From JAHZKN01 sp965250205 (GTDB lineage: Bacteria; Pseudomonadota; Alphaproteobacteria; Rhizobiales; Hyphomicrobiaceae): 64,000 nt of DNA. The stretch lies in contig CBDFNK010000023.1 of assembly GCA_965250205.1 (NCBI GenBank), positions 310,001 to 374,000 of the forward strand, read 5' to 3'. Position numbers and translations under genes: made by a program. A model generated the notes under the pieces. The model saw only the letters and a list, made by a program, of their open reading frames with translations, had not been told where the DNA came from and ran no database searches. Shown here in pieces: positions 51,219 through 58,982 of the stretch; position 1 is the stretch's first letter, and every line of letters starts with the position of its first letter.

Positions 51219-54200
51219 CTACTGTTTATCACGACCTTCAAAGGGGCCAAAGCCGCCGCCGGTTGGGGTGGCGATGGTGATGCTATCGCCTGCATTCAGC
51301 GTGATCTCAGCACAACCAGCCAGATCCTCACGTTCACCATTGGCACGCTGAAGGCTATTTCGGCCAACTTCGCCGACGTCACCACCGGCAAGACCAAACG
51401 GTGCCACTTTGCGGTAGCCGGATAGAAGCGCCGCCGTCATTGGTTTCAAGAACCGCAATTTGCGTCGGGTGCCATCGCCGGCGCACCATTTGCCTTTGCC
51501 GCCTGATCCCCGCCGGATGGAAAATTCATCGACGACGACGGGATAGCGCAACTCCAAAATCTCAGGATCCGTCAGGCGAGTGTTGGTCATGTGGACCTGG
51601 ACTGCCGATGTGCCCTCGACGTCACGCCCGGCGGGACTGCCGGAACAGATGGTTTCGTAGTATTGCAAGTCGCCATCGCCGAACGTCAGATTGTTCATGG
51701 TTCCTTGCGAACTGGCCAGCACACCGAAGGCTGCAAACAACGCATTGGTAACGACTTGGCTGGTTTCGACGTTGCCCGCAACAACCGCCGCTGGGGGCTT
51801 TGGGCTGAGCAATGAGCCTTCTGGTATGACAATGTCGAGCGGCCTCAGGCAGCCAGCATTGATTGGTATTGCATTGCCCAACAAGACGCGCACGACGTAT
51901 AGCACAGCAGCACGCGTGACGGGTTCGGGTGCGTTGAAGTTGTTGGTTTGTTGTGGCGATGTGCCGGTGAAATTGATCTCTGCGCTGCGCTCTTTCGCGT
52001 CAATTGTAATCGCGACTTGAATGGTGCAGCCGTCATCCATCTCGACCTTGAATTTCCCATCCTGAAGGTGGGTGAGGAGGCGGCGTACGGCCTCTTCCGC
52101 GTGATCTTGGACGTGATGCATGTAGGTCTGCACGATATCGCGGCCATACAGGGCACACATGGCGCCAAGGTCGTGTGCGCCCTGGGCGTTGGCGGCTACC
52201 TGGGCCTTGAGATCAGCAACGTTTTGCTCTGGGTTGCGCGCTGGGTAAGGCGCATCTCGCAACAGGCGAAGGACCTCGTCTTCAAGGAAAACGCCGTCCC
52301 GCACCAGCGCAATGTTATCGATCAAAACACCTTCTTCAGAAATTGTGGTGGCGTTCGGGCTCATCGACCCTGGTGTGATGCCACCGATGTCGGCGTGGTG
52401 GCCTCGACTGGCGACAAAGAAGTCAATGGTCTCAGAGCTGTCATGAAAAACCGGCGTGATAACGGTGATGTCAGGTAAGTGCGTGCCACCCTCATAAGGC
52501 GCATTGATCATGTAAACATCGCCGGGCTTCATGGCGCCCGAGCGCTTTTTGATGATCGTGGCGAGGGAGCAATCCATTGAACCCAAATGCACCGGCACAT
52601 GGGGTGCGTTGGCAACCAGGTTGCCGTCGCTGTCAAACACTGCGCAAGAAAAATCTAAACGCTCCTTGATGTTGACCGACTGGGCTGTGTTGGCAAGCGC
52701 GGCTCCCATCTGTTCGGCAATCGCCATGAAGTGATTGTTGAACACTTCCAACATCACCGGATCGGCTTGGTTTGTGATGGTCTGTCGGACGGGCGGTGTC
52801 GTTCGCGAGAGGATCAGGACGCCGTTTTGAGAACATGTTGCAGACCAGCCTGTTTCCAAAACGACAGTTTGATGATCCTCAATGACCAAAGCGGGACCTT
52901 GGATGCGATTGCCAGCCGTCAAGGCGGCGCGGTGAAACACTTTGGCGGCATGGTCGGTGCCTTGGGAATAGAATGTGGTGGCTTGGCTTGGTGTGGTGTT
53001 GGTGTCATCGCCGCATTTGTTGGAATTGGTATCGTCATGTTCAAGGATGGCACCACCACCGGTCGCTTCAATTTCGAGTGTGGCGATGATTACGTGTTTT
53101 TCTGGAGATGAAAATCCATAGCGGCTTAAATGTGCGCGCTCAAATTGTTTACGCATCGTGGCGGGATCTGTGAGTGGGATCGGGAGTGCGCTATCAGAGC
53201 CAGCGTATTTGAGGTGCGCGCGTGTTGAAAGGGTGGTGTTTTGCCGACGAACGCCAGCGCCCTCCAATTCCTCGAAGACGGAATCGGTCAGGACTTTTGC
53301 CCGTGCTGAAAGCTGAAAAAGCGTTTCTGTGCTTAACGACTGCTCTATCGTGATGGCGCGTCCTGCACGCATATCAGCAAGCCCCATACCGTAGGCTGAC
53401 AGAAGCCCCGACAGAGGGTGGATAAGAATTGTTTCAATGCCAAGCGTATCTGCAACGAGGCAGGCGTGCTGTCCGCCCGCCGCACCAAAACACTGCAGCG
53501 CATACTGGTTGACATCGTGACCGTGTCCGACAGATATTTTTTTGATGGCATTGGCCATGTTTTCAACGGCAATGCGCACGGCACCGTCTGCAAGATCGAG
53601 CGGTGTCTTTTGTCCTTTGGTTTGTTTCGCCAAGTCTGAAAATGCAGCCTCCGCCGAGACGACATCCAATGGGTCTCTGCCAGATGTGCCGAACACACGC
53701 GGGAACCAATTGGGCTTGAGCTTGCCGAGCACGACATTGGCATCAGTTACCGTGAGCGGGCCGCCGCGGCGATAGCATGTTGGACCTGGGTTTGCGCCTG
53801 CGCTGTGTGGGCCAACGCTTAGGCGTACACCGTCTGATGTGATGATGGAGCCACCACCAGCGGCAACGGTTTCAACCGCCAGCATTGGTGCATGGATGCG
53901 AACGCCTGCCACAGTGTTTTCAAAGCTGTGTTCAAAGTGACCGGAATAGTGGGCAACGTCGGTTGACGTGCCGCCCATGTCAAACCCAATAACTTTGTTA
54001 AAGCCCAAAGCGGTTGCGGTTTTCGCCATCGCCACCACACCACCAGCAGGGCCAGACAGCACTGCGTCACGACCACGAAAGATTGACGCCGGGGTGAGCC
54101 CCCCTGACGACGTCATAAAGTCAATTCTCGGGGCCGATTGGCCACCCTTTGTTTCAAAGGCGGCTTCGACGCGTGTGACGTAGGCCTTCAATACCGGTGA

Positions 54201-54866
54201 CAGGTAGGCATCGGCTACTGTGGTATCACCACGGTTCACAAATTTGATCAACGATGAAACGTCATGGCTGGCTGAGATCTGCCTAAAGCCCAATTCCTGG
54301 GCGACCTGCATGGCACGCCGCTCGTGATCGGGGTGGGCATAGGCATGCATGAAGACAAATGCCACTGAGGCAATGCCATCATTACGTGCGCTGTTTAGAT
54401 CTTGGCGAAGGCGATCAACATCGAGTGGTGTTTCAATAGTGCCGTCAGCGCGTACACGCTCGATTGCTGCAAAGACACAGCGATAAAGTTGATCCGGTTT
54501 AACGATCTGTTTTGCGAAAATGTCGCTGCGCGCCTGGGTGCCAATTTCAAGTTGGTCAGCAAGCCCTTCTGTTACGACCAAAACCACCGGCGCACCCTTG
54601 CGCTCCAACAGAGCGTTGGTGGCAACGGTTGTTCCCATTTTAACCGAAGCGATTTTTGAAGAGGGCAATGGTGTGTCTGGCGGAACATCCAAAAGGCGGC
54701 GCATGCCCTCGACGGCAGCGTCTTCATACGCTGAAGAGTTTTCTGACAGTAGTTTGAGGGCGTGCCGCGCGCCATCAGGTGCTTCAGCCACGATGTCGGT
54801 GAACGTGCCGCCACGATCAATCCAAAATTGCCATTTCGACGATGTTGAGCTTAGGTCTTGGGTCAT
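51219..54866 (-). CDS. 5-oxoprolinase (ATP-hydrolysing), fused HyuA-HyuB type
   Basis: 1215 residues, near the size of fused eukaryotic-type OPLAH (about 1290). Converts 5-oxoproline to glutamate with ATP. The N-terminal half is hydantoinase A-like: FWIDRGGTFTDIVAEAPDG, KMGTTVATNALLERKG, SGPAGGVVAMAKTA, GFDMGGTSTDVAHYSG and GGGSIITSDGVRLSVGPHSA. The C-terminal half is hydantoinase B-like: NHFMAIAEQMGAALANTAQS, PGDVYMINAPYEGGTHLPDI, SRGHHADIGGITPGSMSP and RRGSGGKGKWCAGDGTRRKL, ending ITIATPTGGGFGPFEGRD. Separate HyuA/HyuB acting on hydantoins is the other possibility, but the fusion argues for oxoprolinase. First gene of a two-gene unit with the pentapeptide protein. Confidence 0.93.
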   Translation of the reverse strand: MTQDLSSTSSKWQFWIDRGGTFTDIVAEAPDGARHALKLLSENSSAYEDAAVEGMRRLLDVPPDTPLPSSKIASVKMGTTVATNALLERKGAPVVLVVTEGLADQLEIGTQARSDIFAKQIVKPDQLYRCVFAAIERVRADGTIETPLDVDRLRQDLNSARNDGIASVAFVFMHAYAHPDHERRAMQVAQELGFRQISASHDVSSLIKFVNRGDTTVADAYLSPVLKAYVTRVEAAFETKGGQSAPRIDFMTSSGGLTPASIFRGRDAVLSGPAGGVVAMAKTATALGFNKVIGFDMGGTSTDVAHYSGHFEHSFENTVAGVRIHAPMLAVETVAAGGGSIITSDGVRLSVGPHSAGANPGPTCYRRGGPLTVTDANVVLGKLKPNWFPRVFGTSGRDPLDVVSAEAAFSDLAKQTKGQKTPLDLADGAVRIAVENMANAIKKISVGHGHDVNQYALQCFGAAGGQHACLVADTLGIETILIHPLSGLLSAYGMGLADMRAGRAITIEQSLSTETLFQLSARAKVLTDSVFEELEGAGVRRQNTTLSTRAHLKYAGSDSALPIPLTDPATMRKQFERAHLSRYGFSSPEKHVIIATLEIEATGGGAILEHDDTNSNKCGDDTNTTPSQATTFYSQGTDHAAKVFHRAALTAGNRIQGPALVIEDHQTVVLETGWSATCSQNGVLILSRTTPPVRQTITNQADPVMLEVFNNHFMAIAEQMGAALANTAQSVNIKERLDFSCAVFDSDGNLVANAPHVPVHLGSMDCSLATIIKKRSGAMKPGDVYMINAPYEGGTHLPDITVITPVFHDSSETIDFFVASRGHHADIGGITPGSMSPNATTISEEGVLIDNIALVRDGVFLEDEVLRLLRDAPYPARNPEQNVADLKAQVAANAQGAHDLGAMCALYGRDIVQTYMHHVQDHAEEAVRRLLTHLQDGKFKVEMDDGCTIQVAITIDAKERSAEINFTGTSPQQTNNFNAPEPVTRAAVLYVVRVLLGNAIPINAGCLRPLDIVIPEGSLLSPKPPAAVVAGNVETSQVVTNALFAAFGVLASSQGTMNNLTFGDGDLQYYETICSGSPAGRDVEGTSAVQVHMTNTRLTDPEILELRYPVVVDEFSIRRGSGGKGKWCAGDGTRRKLRFLKPMTAALLSGYRKVAPFGLAGGDVGEVGRNSLQRANGEREDLAGCAEITLNAGDSITIATPTGGGFGPFEGRDKQ

Positions 54867-54903
54867 GCGTGCGGAATTTAGAGTAACCGATCAAGGTAGG
54901 AAA

Positions 54904-55047
54904 CGAGAGCGCGGAACCTTTTCTTGTACACAGCCAAGCTATTTGCACAACGCTCTATCTCATGACTCTATCTCATAACTCTATCTCATGATTGGCGATC
55001 ACCTGATCTGCTCAAAATCAAACCCAACTTTTCGCAGGTTGGTCTAG
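54904..55047 (+). repeat. Dispersed intergenic element, copy E
   Basis: ACGAGAGCGCGG start, TCTTGTACACAGCCAAGC, AACGCTCTATCTCATGACTC with three near-identical core units (the most regular core in the set), then GGCGATCACCTGATCTGCTC and end GGTTGGTCTAG. Situated just upstream of the oxoprolinase start. Confidence 0.9.
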
Positions 55048-55090
55048 GTGGCTGGATCGTTGATACCCACAGGCTTTAGTGTTTTGATGG

Positions 55091-55129
55091 AAAAAAACAG
55101 CCCGCTAGGCTCAGGCCGGCCAGCGGGCT
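55091..55129 (-). terminator. Rho-independent terminator of the DUF2147 gene
   Basis: Stem AGCCCGCT (55099-55106) / AGCGGGCT (55122-55129), with seven A (55091-55097) on the left that read as a T-run on the minus strand. It follows the DUF2147 stop at 55168 by about 40 bases. Confidence 0.85.
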
Positions 55130-55167
55130 ACTACTTAGATTTTGGATATAAAAAATGAGCGCGTTTG

Positions 55168-55542
55168 TTATCGGAGGCGTCTCCAGGTGTCGTTCTTGCA
55201 AATCAAGCCACCGAGAACACAACCAGACAAAGTCAGACTGCTGCCATTCAATTTGACGTAGCCGGAATAGCGCTTACCGTCATCAAGGTTGAGGACGGTG
55301 CCCCTCCATTTGTTGGCACCGGATTTTTTGGCACCACACATGATGGTCTTGCCGACTTTTTTTGGAGAGGGAGATTTGACAACTCTCATACCAATGCCGC
55401 CGCCACAATTGAAGACTTTGATGTGGGCACCATTACTGCGTTTCCAGGTACCTTTTGGCGAACCTGCAAAAGCGGATGTGCTGGCGGCAAGGGCCAGGAC
55501 CAGGCCGTAAGTCGCAATTTTTGTGAGCTTTGGTATGTTCAT
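55168..55542 (-). CDS. DUF2147-like exported protein (paralogue 1)
   Basis: 124 residues with a signal peptide (IATYGLVLALAASTSAFAG). The mature part shows the DUF2147 lipocalin-like pattern: GTWKRSNGAHIKVFNCGGG, a MRVVKSP segment, GANKWRGTVLNLDDGKRYSG and VKLNGSSLTLSGCVLGGLIC, ending DTWRRL. It has cysteines at the NCGG, MCGA, SGC and LIC positions, so disulfides are likely. Its paralogue lies 190 bases upstream on the same strand, separated by element copy F. Function unknown; DUF2147 proteins are small envelope proteins. Confidence 0.82.
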   Translation of the reverse strand: MNIPKLTKIATYGLVLALAASTSAFAGSPKGTWKRSNGAHIKVFNCGGGIGMRVVKSPSPKKVGKTIMCGAKKSGANKWRGTVLNLDDGKRYSGYVKLNGSSLTLSGCVLGGLICKNDTWRRLR

Positions 55543-55594
55543 GGTGTTGCTTCTCTCTCTCTGTACTATTTTCTAATTTGCCGTGCTTAGTTTA

Positions 55595-55739
55595 ACGAGA
55601 GCGTCGAGCCTTTTCTTGTAAACAGTTAAGCTATTTGCGCAACGCTCTAGCCCATGACTCTATCTCATGACTCTATCCTAAGACTGGCGATCCACTTATC
55701 TGCTCAAAGTCGAACCTAACTTTTCGCAGGTTGATCTAG
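55595..55739 (+). repeat. Dispersed intergenic element, copy F
   Basis: CGAGAGCGTCGAGCC start with arm pairing to AACGCTCT; three core units; GGCGATCCACTTATCTGCTC; end GGTTGATCTAG. Its terminal CTAG supplies the TAG stop codon (55736-55738) of the minus-strand DUF2147 gene, so the element abuts that gene with no spare base. Confidence 0.92.
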
Positions 55740-56158
55740 CGTACGCGCGACCAGGTCGCAGTTTTACAGAATACGCCATAGGCGCATCCCGATAGCGAAA
55801 GTGCGTTTTTAGAGATCACAATGACGGAGCCTGAGTAGGTTTTTCCGTCCTTGCGATTGTACAGCGATCCCGACCATTTTTTTGCACCGGTTTTGCGGGC
55901 TCTTAAAATGGTCAGGCCGATGATGGATCGACCGCGCTTTGCTTTGTTCGGATTTTTACTATCGACTTTTTGGACGTCGGTGATTTTGGCAATCGAGCCA
56001 CACAGATTGGGTCCGCATTTGTACATCCGGATCAAGCTTCCGTTGCCGGAATGACGCCAGGTGCCAACGGCATCGTTTGCAGATTGCGCATGAGCAGCTG
56101 TGAACGGTGCGAATACTGTGATGAGGGATGCGGCAGCAAGACCTGCAAGTGACTTCAT
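55736..56158 (-). CDS. DUF2147 exported protein (paralogue 2)
   Basis: 140 residues from the ATG at 56158, chosen because GGAGAGG lies just upstream and it begins a proper signal peptide (MKSLAGLAAASLITVFAPFT, cleavage after AHA); the longer frame from 56287 adds unconserved residues. The mature domain is typical DUF2147: AVGTWRHSGNGSLIRMYKCG, LCGSIAKITDVQKVDSKNP, GRSIIGLTILRARKTGAKKW, SGSLYNRKDGKTYSG and the cysteine-containing end LSGCAYGVFCKTATWSRV. More complete than paralogue 1, which lacks the middle KITDVQ segment. Stop codon provided by element copy F. Confidence 0.88.
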   Translation of the reverse strand: MKSLAGLAAASLITVFAPFTAAHAQSANDAVGTWRHSGNGSLIRMYKCGPNLCGSIAKITDVQKVDSKNPNKAKRGRSIIGLTILRARKTGAKKWSGSLYNRKDGKTYSGSVIVISKNALSLSGCAYGVFCKTATWSRVR

Positions 56159-56850
56159 GTGGGACCTCTCCTGAACCTTGAAAAGCAACTGTGGCATGGG
56201 CCCCATTGTAATCAAGGTCTGGAACGCTTGGGTAATATTGGCCGCCGTCAGCGTGGTTAGCCAACGCGTGGGACTATTCTTGCGCACTATTTACCATTAC
56301 GTCAAAGGGGAGATTTTACTGTTTATCGCAAAATGCTGATTACGCCTGATCTTACAAGAGGTTGTGAGGGTTTCGGTTGGCGGTGCTGCAGGACTAGAAA
56401 CGCTCTTTCAAACCACGTACGGCGACGGCCCGGAAAAGTCGCTTTTTTTCAGTTTAGTGCAGGAGATGTTCTGGTTGTGTCGCCGTGATTAAGCCGTGAG
56501 CACACCTACAGCGGCTGCAATGGCAATTGTAATCAAAAATGTACGCATGGCTTACCCCTACCTACTAGGTTGTTTTGCAATGGTTGCCAGACCGGCCGCG
56601 CGCGCGGATAAGGTCTCGCAACACTGGACAACGGTATGGAGCCTACAAGGTGTTCACAATTTGCATAGACCTGACCGCAGTGCAGCATTGAGCCTCGGTT
56701 GAATCTGTTACAAAAATAGTTGTGCGCAACGGTGGCAATGCTGCATAGCAAAACGAGACGCTCGCCAAGGCGAGGTGTTGGGAGCGCCGACTGAGGCGTT
56801 TACAAACAACCAGACGTGGGCAAGGGAACGCTAAAGGAGCATGATCATTT
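56159..56850. other. Intergenic region upstream of djlA-like gene
   Basis: About 690 bases with no ordinary gene. The one item noted is a 19-codon hydrophobic ORF on the minus strand (56490-56549). Upstream starts of the DUF2147 and djlA-like genes must have their promoters here. Confidence 0.35.
56490..56549 (-). CDS. Possible 19-residue hydrophobic peptide
   Basis: MRTFLITIAIAAAVGVLTA, ending in TAA. GGTAGGGG lies 7-10 bases before the ATG. One Arg then a continuous hydrophobic stretch would give a tiny membrane peptide or a bare signal sequence. Such short ORFs arise often by chance; support is the ribosome site and the clean hydrophobicity. Confidence 0.25.
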
Positions 56851-57549
56851 ATGGCAAATGCTGATGTGCAGCCAGTACCCGGTGTTGCGCCAGGGTTGTT
56901 GCAAAAACTATTGCGCTTTTTTGGTTTTGGAAAATGCAGTTGGGGCGATCCTGAGCGCTGCGCGGCGTTCACCAGTGCATTTGTTTCACTCGCCGCAAAA
57001 ATGGCAAAAGCCGATGGTGTGGCGAGTGCAGCTGAAGCCGAAACCTTTGAGCGATTTTTAGATGTTGAGGCGTCTGAATTGGACAACGTGAGGCGTCTCT
57101 ACCGACAAGCGGAGCGAGATATCACAGGCTTTGAAGTCTATGCAGATCGCATCGCCACGATGTTGGCGCAGGACTCAGATACCAAGCGACGGGTTTTTGA
57201 ATGCCTATTCTACGTGGCCTGCTCAGATGGCATTTTGCACCCAGCAGAAGATCAGTTCCTGCATGAGGTCGCCGTGCGCTTTGGTTATGACGAACATACC
57301 TATCTGGCTATTCGCGCAACCTTTGTGCACGATCCAGATAGTCCATATGCAGTGCTCGACATCGCGCCGGATGCTTCAGATCGGGTGATCAAAGCGCGTT
57401 ATAGGAAGCTTGTTGCTGAAAACCATCCCGACCGTCTTATCGCGGCAGGTGCGCCGGCAGGTGTGATCAAAGCCGCAACGGCTAAAGTTGCAGCATTCAA
57501 CGGAGCCTACGAGCAAATAGAGGCTGCGCGACGGCAGAGCAGGTCATGA
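56851..57549 (+). CDS. DjlA-like co-chaperone (TerB-like domain plus J domain)
   Basis: 232 residues. The TerB-like helical domain spans about 35-160 (FTSAFVSLAAKMAKADGVAS, FECLFYVACSDGILHPAEDQ: two DG-type acidic motifs). The C-terminal J domain (about 168-230) has YAVLDIAPDASDRVIKARYR and the essential HPD in AENHPDRL, so it should stimulate DnaK ATPase. E. coli DjlA has an N-terminal membrane helix; none is seen here, so this is a soluble form. GGAG lies 22 bases upstream, with AGGAGC at 56836. The stop overlaps the start of the next gene by 4 bases (ATGA), hence coupled translation. Confidence 0.9.
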   Translation: MANADVQPVPGVAPGLLQKLLRFFGFGKCSWGDPERCAAFTSAFVSLAAKMAKADGVASAAEAETFERFLDVEASELDNVRRLYRQAERDITGFEVYADRIATMLAQDSDTKRRVFECLFYVACSDGILHPAEDQFLHEVAVRFGYDEHTYLAIRATFVHDPDSPYAVLDIAPDASDRVIKARYRKLVAENHPDRLIAAGAPAGVIKAATAKVAAFNGAYEQIEAARRQSRS

Positions 57550-58325
57550 TATCGGAACCAGACAGCCCATTGGTGGCGGATCTTTTTCCGTCGCCAAATA
57601 TTGAGCCGCGAAAAAATGGACTGTGTCCGACCATGCTGGTGATGCATTACACCGGACTGGCGACCGCCAAAAAATCAATTGAGATTTTAGCGCGGCCAGA
57701 TTGCAAAGTGTCGTGTCACTACGTGATTGATATCGATGGCCGTGTGACACAGATGGTGGCGGAAAAGATGCGCGCCTGGCATGCCGGTGTTTCATCCTGG
57801 CATGGTGAAACGGATATCAATTCGAAATCAATCGGCATTGAAATTCAAAATCTGGGTCACAACCAAGGCTATCCAGACTTTCCTCAAGCTCAGATGGATA
57901 GCGTGCGTGATCTCTCAGTCGACATCTTGAACCGCTACGACATTGCACCTCACAACGTGGTTGCACATTCTGATATCGCATCGGGCCGAAAAACCGACCC
58001 GGGTGAAAAGTTTAATTGGGCCTTCCTGCATAGGCATGGCATTGGTCATTGGGTCAAGCCAGCGCCCCTGGATGAAGTTGCACCTAGATTTGAGCTCACA
58101 GATCAATCCGCTGTCATCGCCAAAGTACAGGCAAAGTTGTGCTGCTATGGCTATGGCATCGAAACAACAGGTCACCACACAGAACAAAGCGTTACCGTGG
58201 TTTCGGCTTTTCAGCGCCATTTTAGGCCAGCGCGGTTTGATGGTGTGATTGATGCCTCAACGATTGCAACGCTTGATGCGTTGATGGATAGCCTTGAAAT
58301 TGGCCCGCCTGACACCATTGTTTAG
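57546..58325 (+). CDS. N-acetylmuramoyl-L-alanine amidase, Amidase_2 / AmpD-like, with peptidoglycan-binding domain
   Basis: 259 residues. The zinc amidase domain (about 25-165) has MLVMHYTGLATAKKS (first His ligand), CHYVIDIDGRVTQMV, AWHAGVSSWHGETDINSKSI, GIEIQNLGHNQGYPDF (catalytic Glu), NVVAHSDIASGRKTDPGEKF (second His and the Asp ligand). A C-terminal helical region (VIAKVQAKLCCYGYGIETTG, VVSAFQRHFRPARFDGVID) is a typical peptidoglycan-binding type 1 repeat. No signal peptide, which fits cytoplasmic AmpD-like recycling of anhydro-muropeptides; the AmiD-type layout leaves export open. Overlaps the DjlA-like gene by 4 bases. Confidence 0.92.
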   Translation: MISEPDSPLVADLFPSPNIEPRKNGLCPTMLVMHYTGLATAKKSIEILARPDCKVSCHYVIDIDGRVTQMVAEKMRAWHAGVSSWHGETDINSKSIGIEIQNLGHNQGYPDFPQAQMDSVRDLSVDILNRYDIAPHNVVAHSDIASGRKTDPGEKFNWAFLHRHGIGHWVKPAPLDEVAPRFELTDQSAVIAKVQAKLCCYGYGIETTGHHTEQSVTVVSAFQRHFRPARFDGVIDASTIATLDALMDSLEIGPPDTIV

Positions 58326-58526
58326 TCAGTAAACAGGTCAACAGATTACGCGCTGCTTAGGCCACGACAACAACAAAAAAATGAATTGACCCCTTTGTGC
58401 GTCTTGGCCTGGCCCTCTGGCTGGGCCATGGTCTGAAGAATAGTGATTCTTTCCTTATTGAGCTCGCGTACACGTTCACATCGTTGTCGTTTGTTGCACA
58501 ACTCAGCAGATATCCGGAGCCGCACC

Positions 58527-58982
58527 ATGCATCGCGTTGGAATTATTCCATTTGACACAAAGGCAGATCAGATTGCTTTGCTGTTTGTCACCTCACAAAC
58601 GCGCGGCCGGTGGATTTTGCCGAAGGGAAAGCGCAAACCCGGTGAGAGCCAAATGGATGCCTGTCATCGCGAAGGGTTTGAAGAAGCTGGCGTGCGCGGC
58701 GAGATCCTTGAAGATTTTCCGGTTACGGTTGTTATTGGTAAGCAGGGCAAGAACGGCAAACAGGATATCGTTGTCACCTACTATCCGTTTCTGGTCGAGA
58801 AACAAGAAGATGAGTGGCCGGAAAAAGAACGTCGTCAGCGTCATTGGGCGTTGATCGAAGACGCACCTAAAGTTGCCTACAAGGAAGACTTCTTGGCGGT
58901 GATCGAGCAGTTCCAGGCGCTGAGGCCATGGATCAAAAAATTTGCACGAGATAAAAAATCATCGCAGCCAGACAAGCCGTAA
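58527..58982 (+). CDS. NUDIX hydrolase
   Basis: 151 residues from the ATG at 58527 (MHRVGIIPFDTKADQIALL); an upstream in-frame ATG at 58443 adds unrelated residues. A complete Nudix box: G-KRKPG-E-SQMDACH-REGFEEAGV, matching GX5EX7REUXEEXGU. The strand before it, GRWILPKGKRKPGE, is the usual entry. Similar to diphosphoinositol/diadenosine polyphosphate hydrolases of the DIPP type (short, WxLPKGK), but the substrate cannot be assigned. The last 50 bases overlap, tail to tail, the end of the phosphate transporter gene on the other strand. Confidence 0.92.
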   Translation: MHRVGIIPFDTKADQIALLFVTSQTRGRWILPKGKRKPGESQMDACHREGFEEAGVRGEILEDFPVTVVIGKQGKNGKQDIVVTYYPFLVEKQEDEWPEKERRQRHWALIEDAPKVAYKEDFLAVIEQFQALRPWIKKFARDKKSSQPDKP

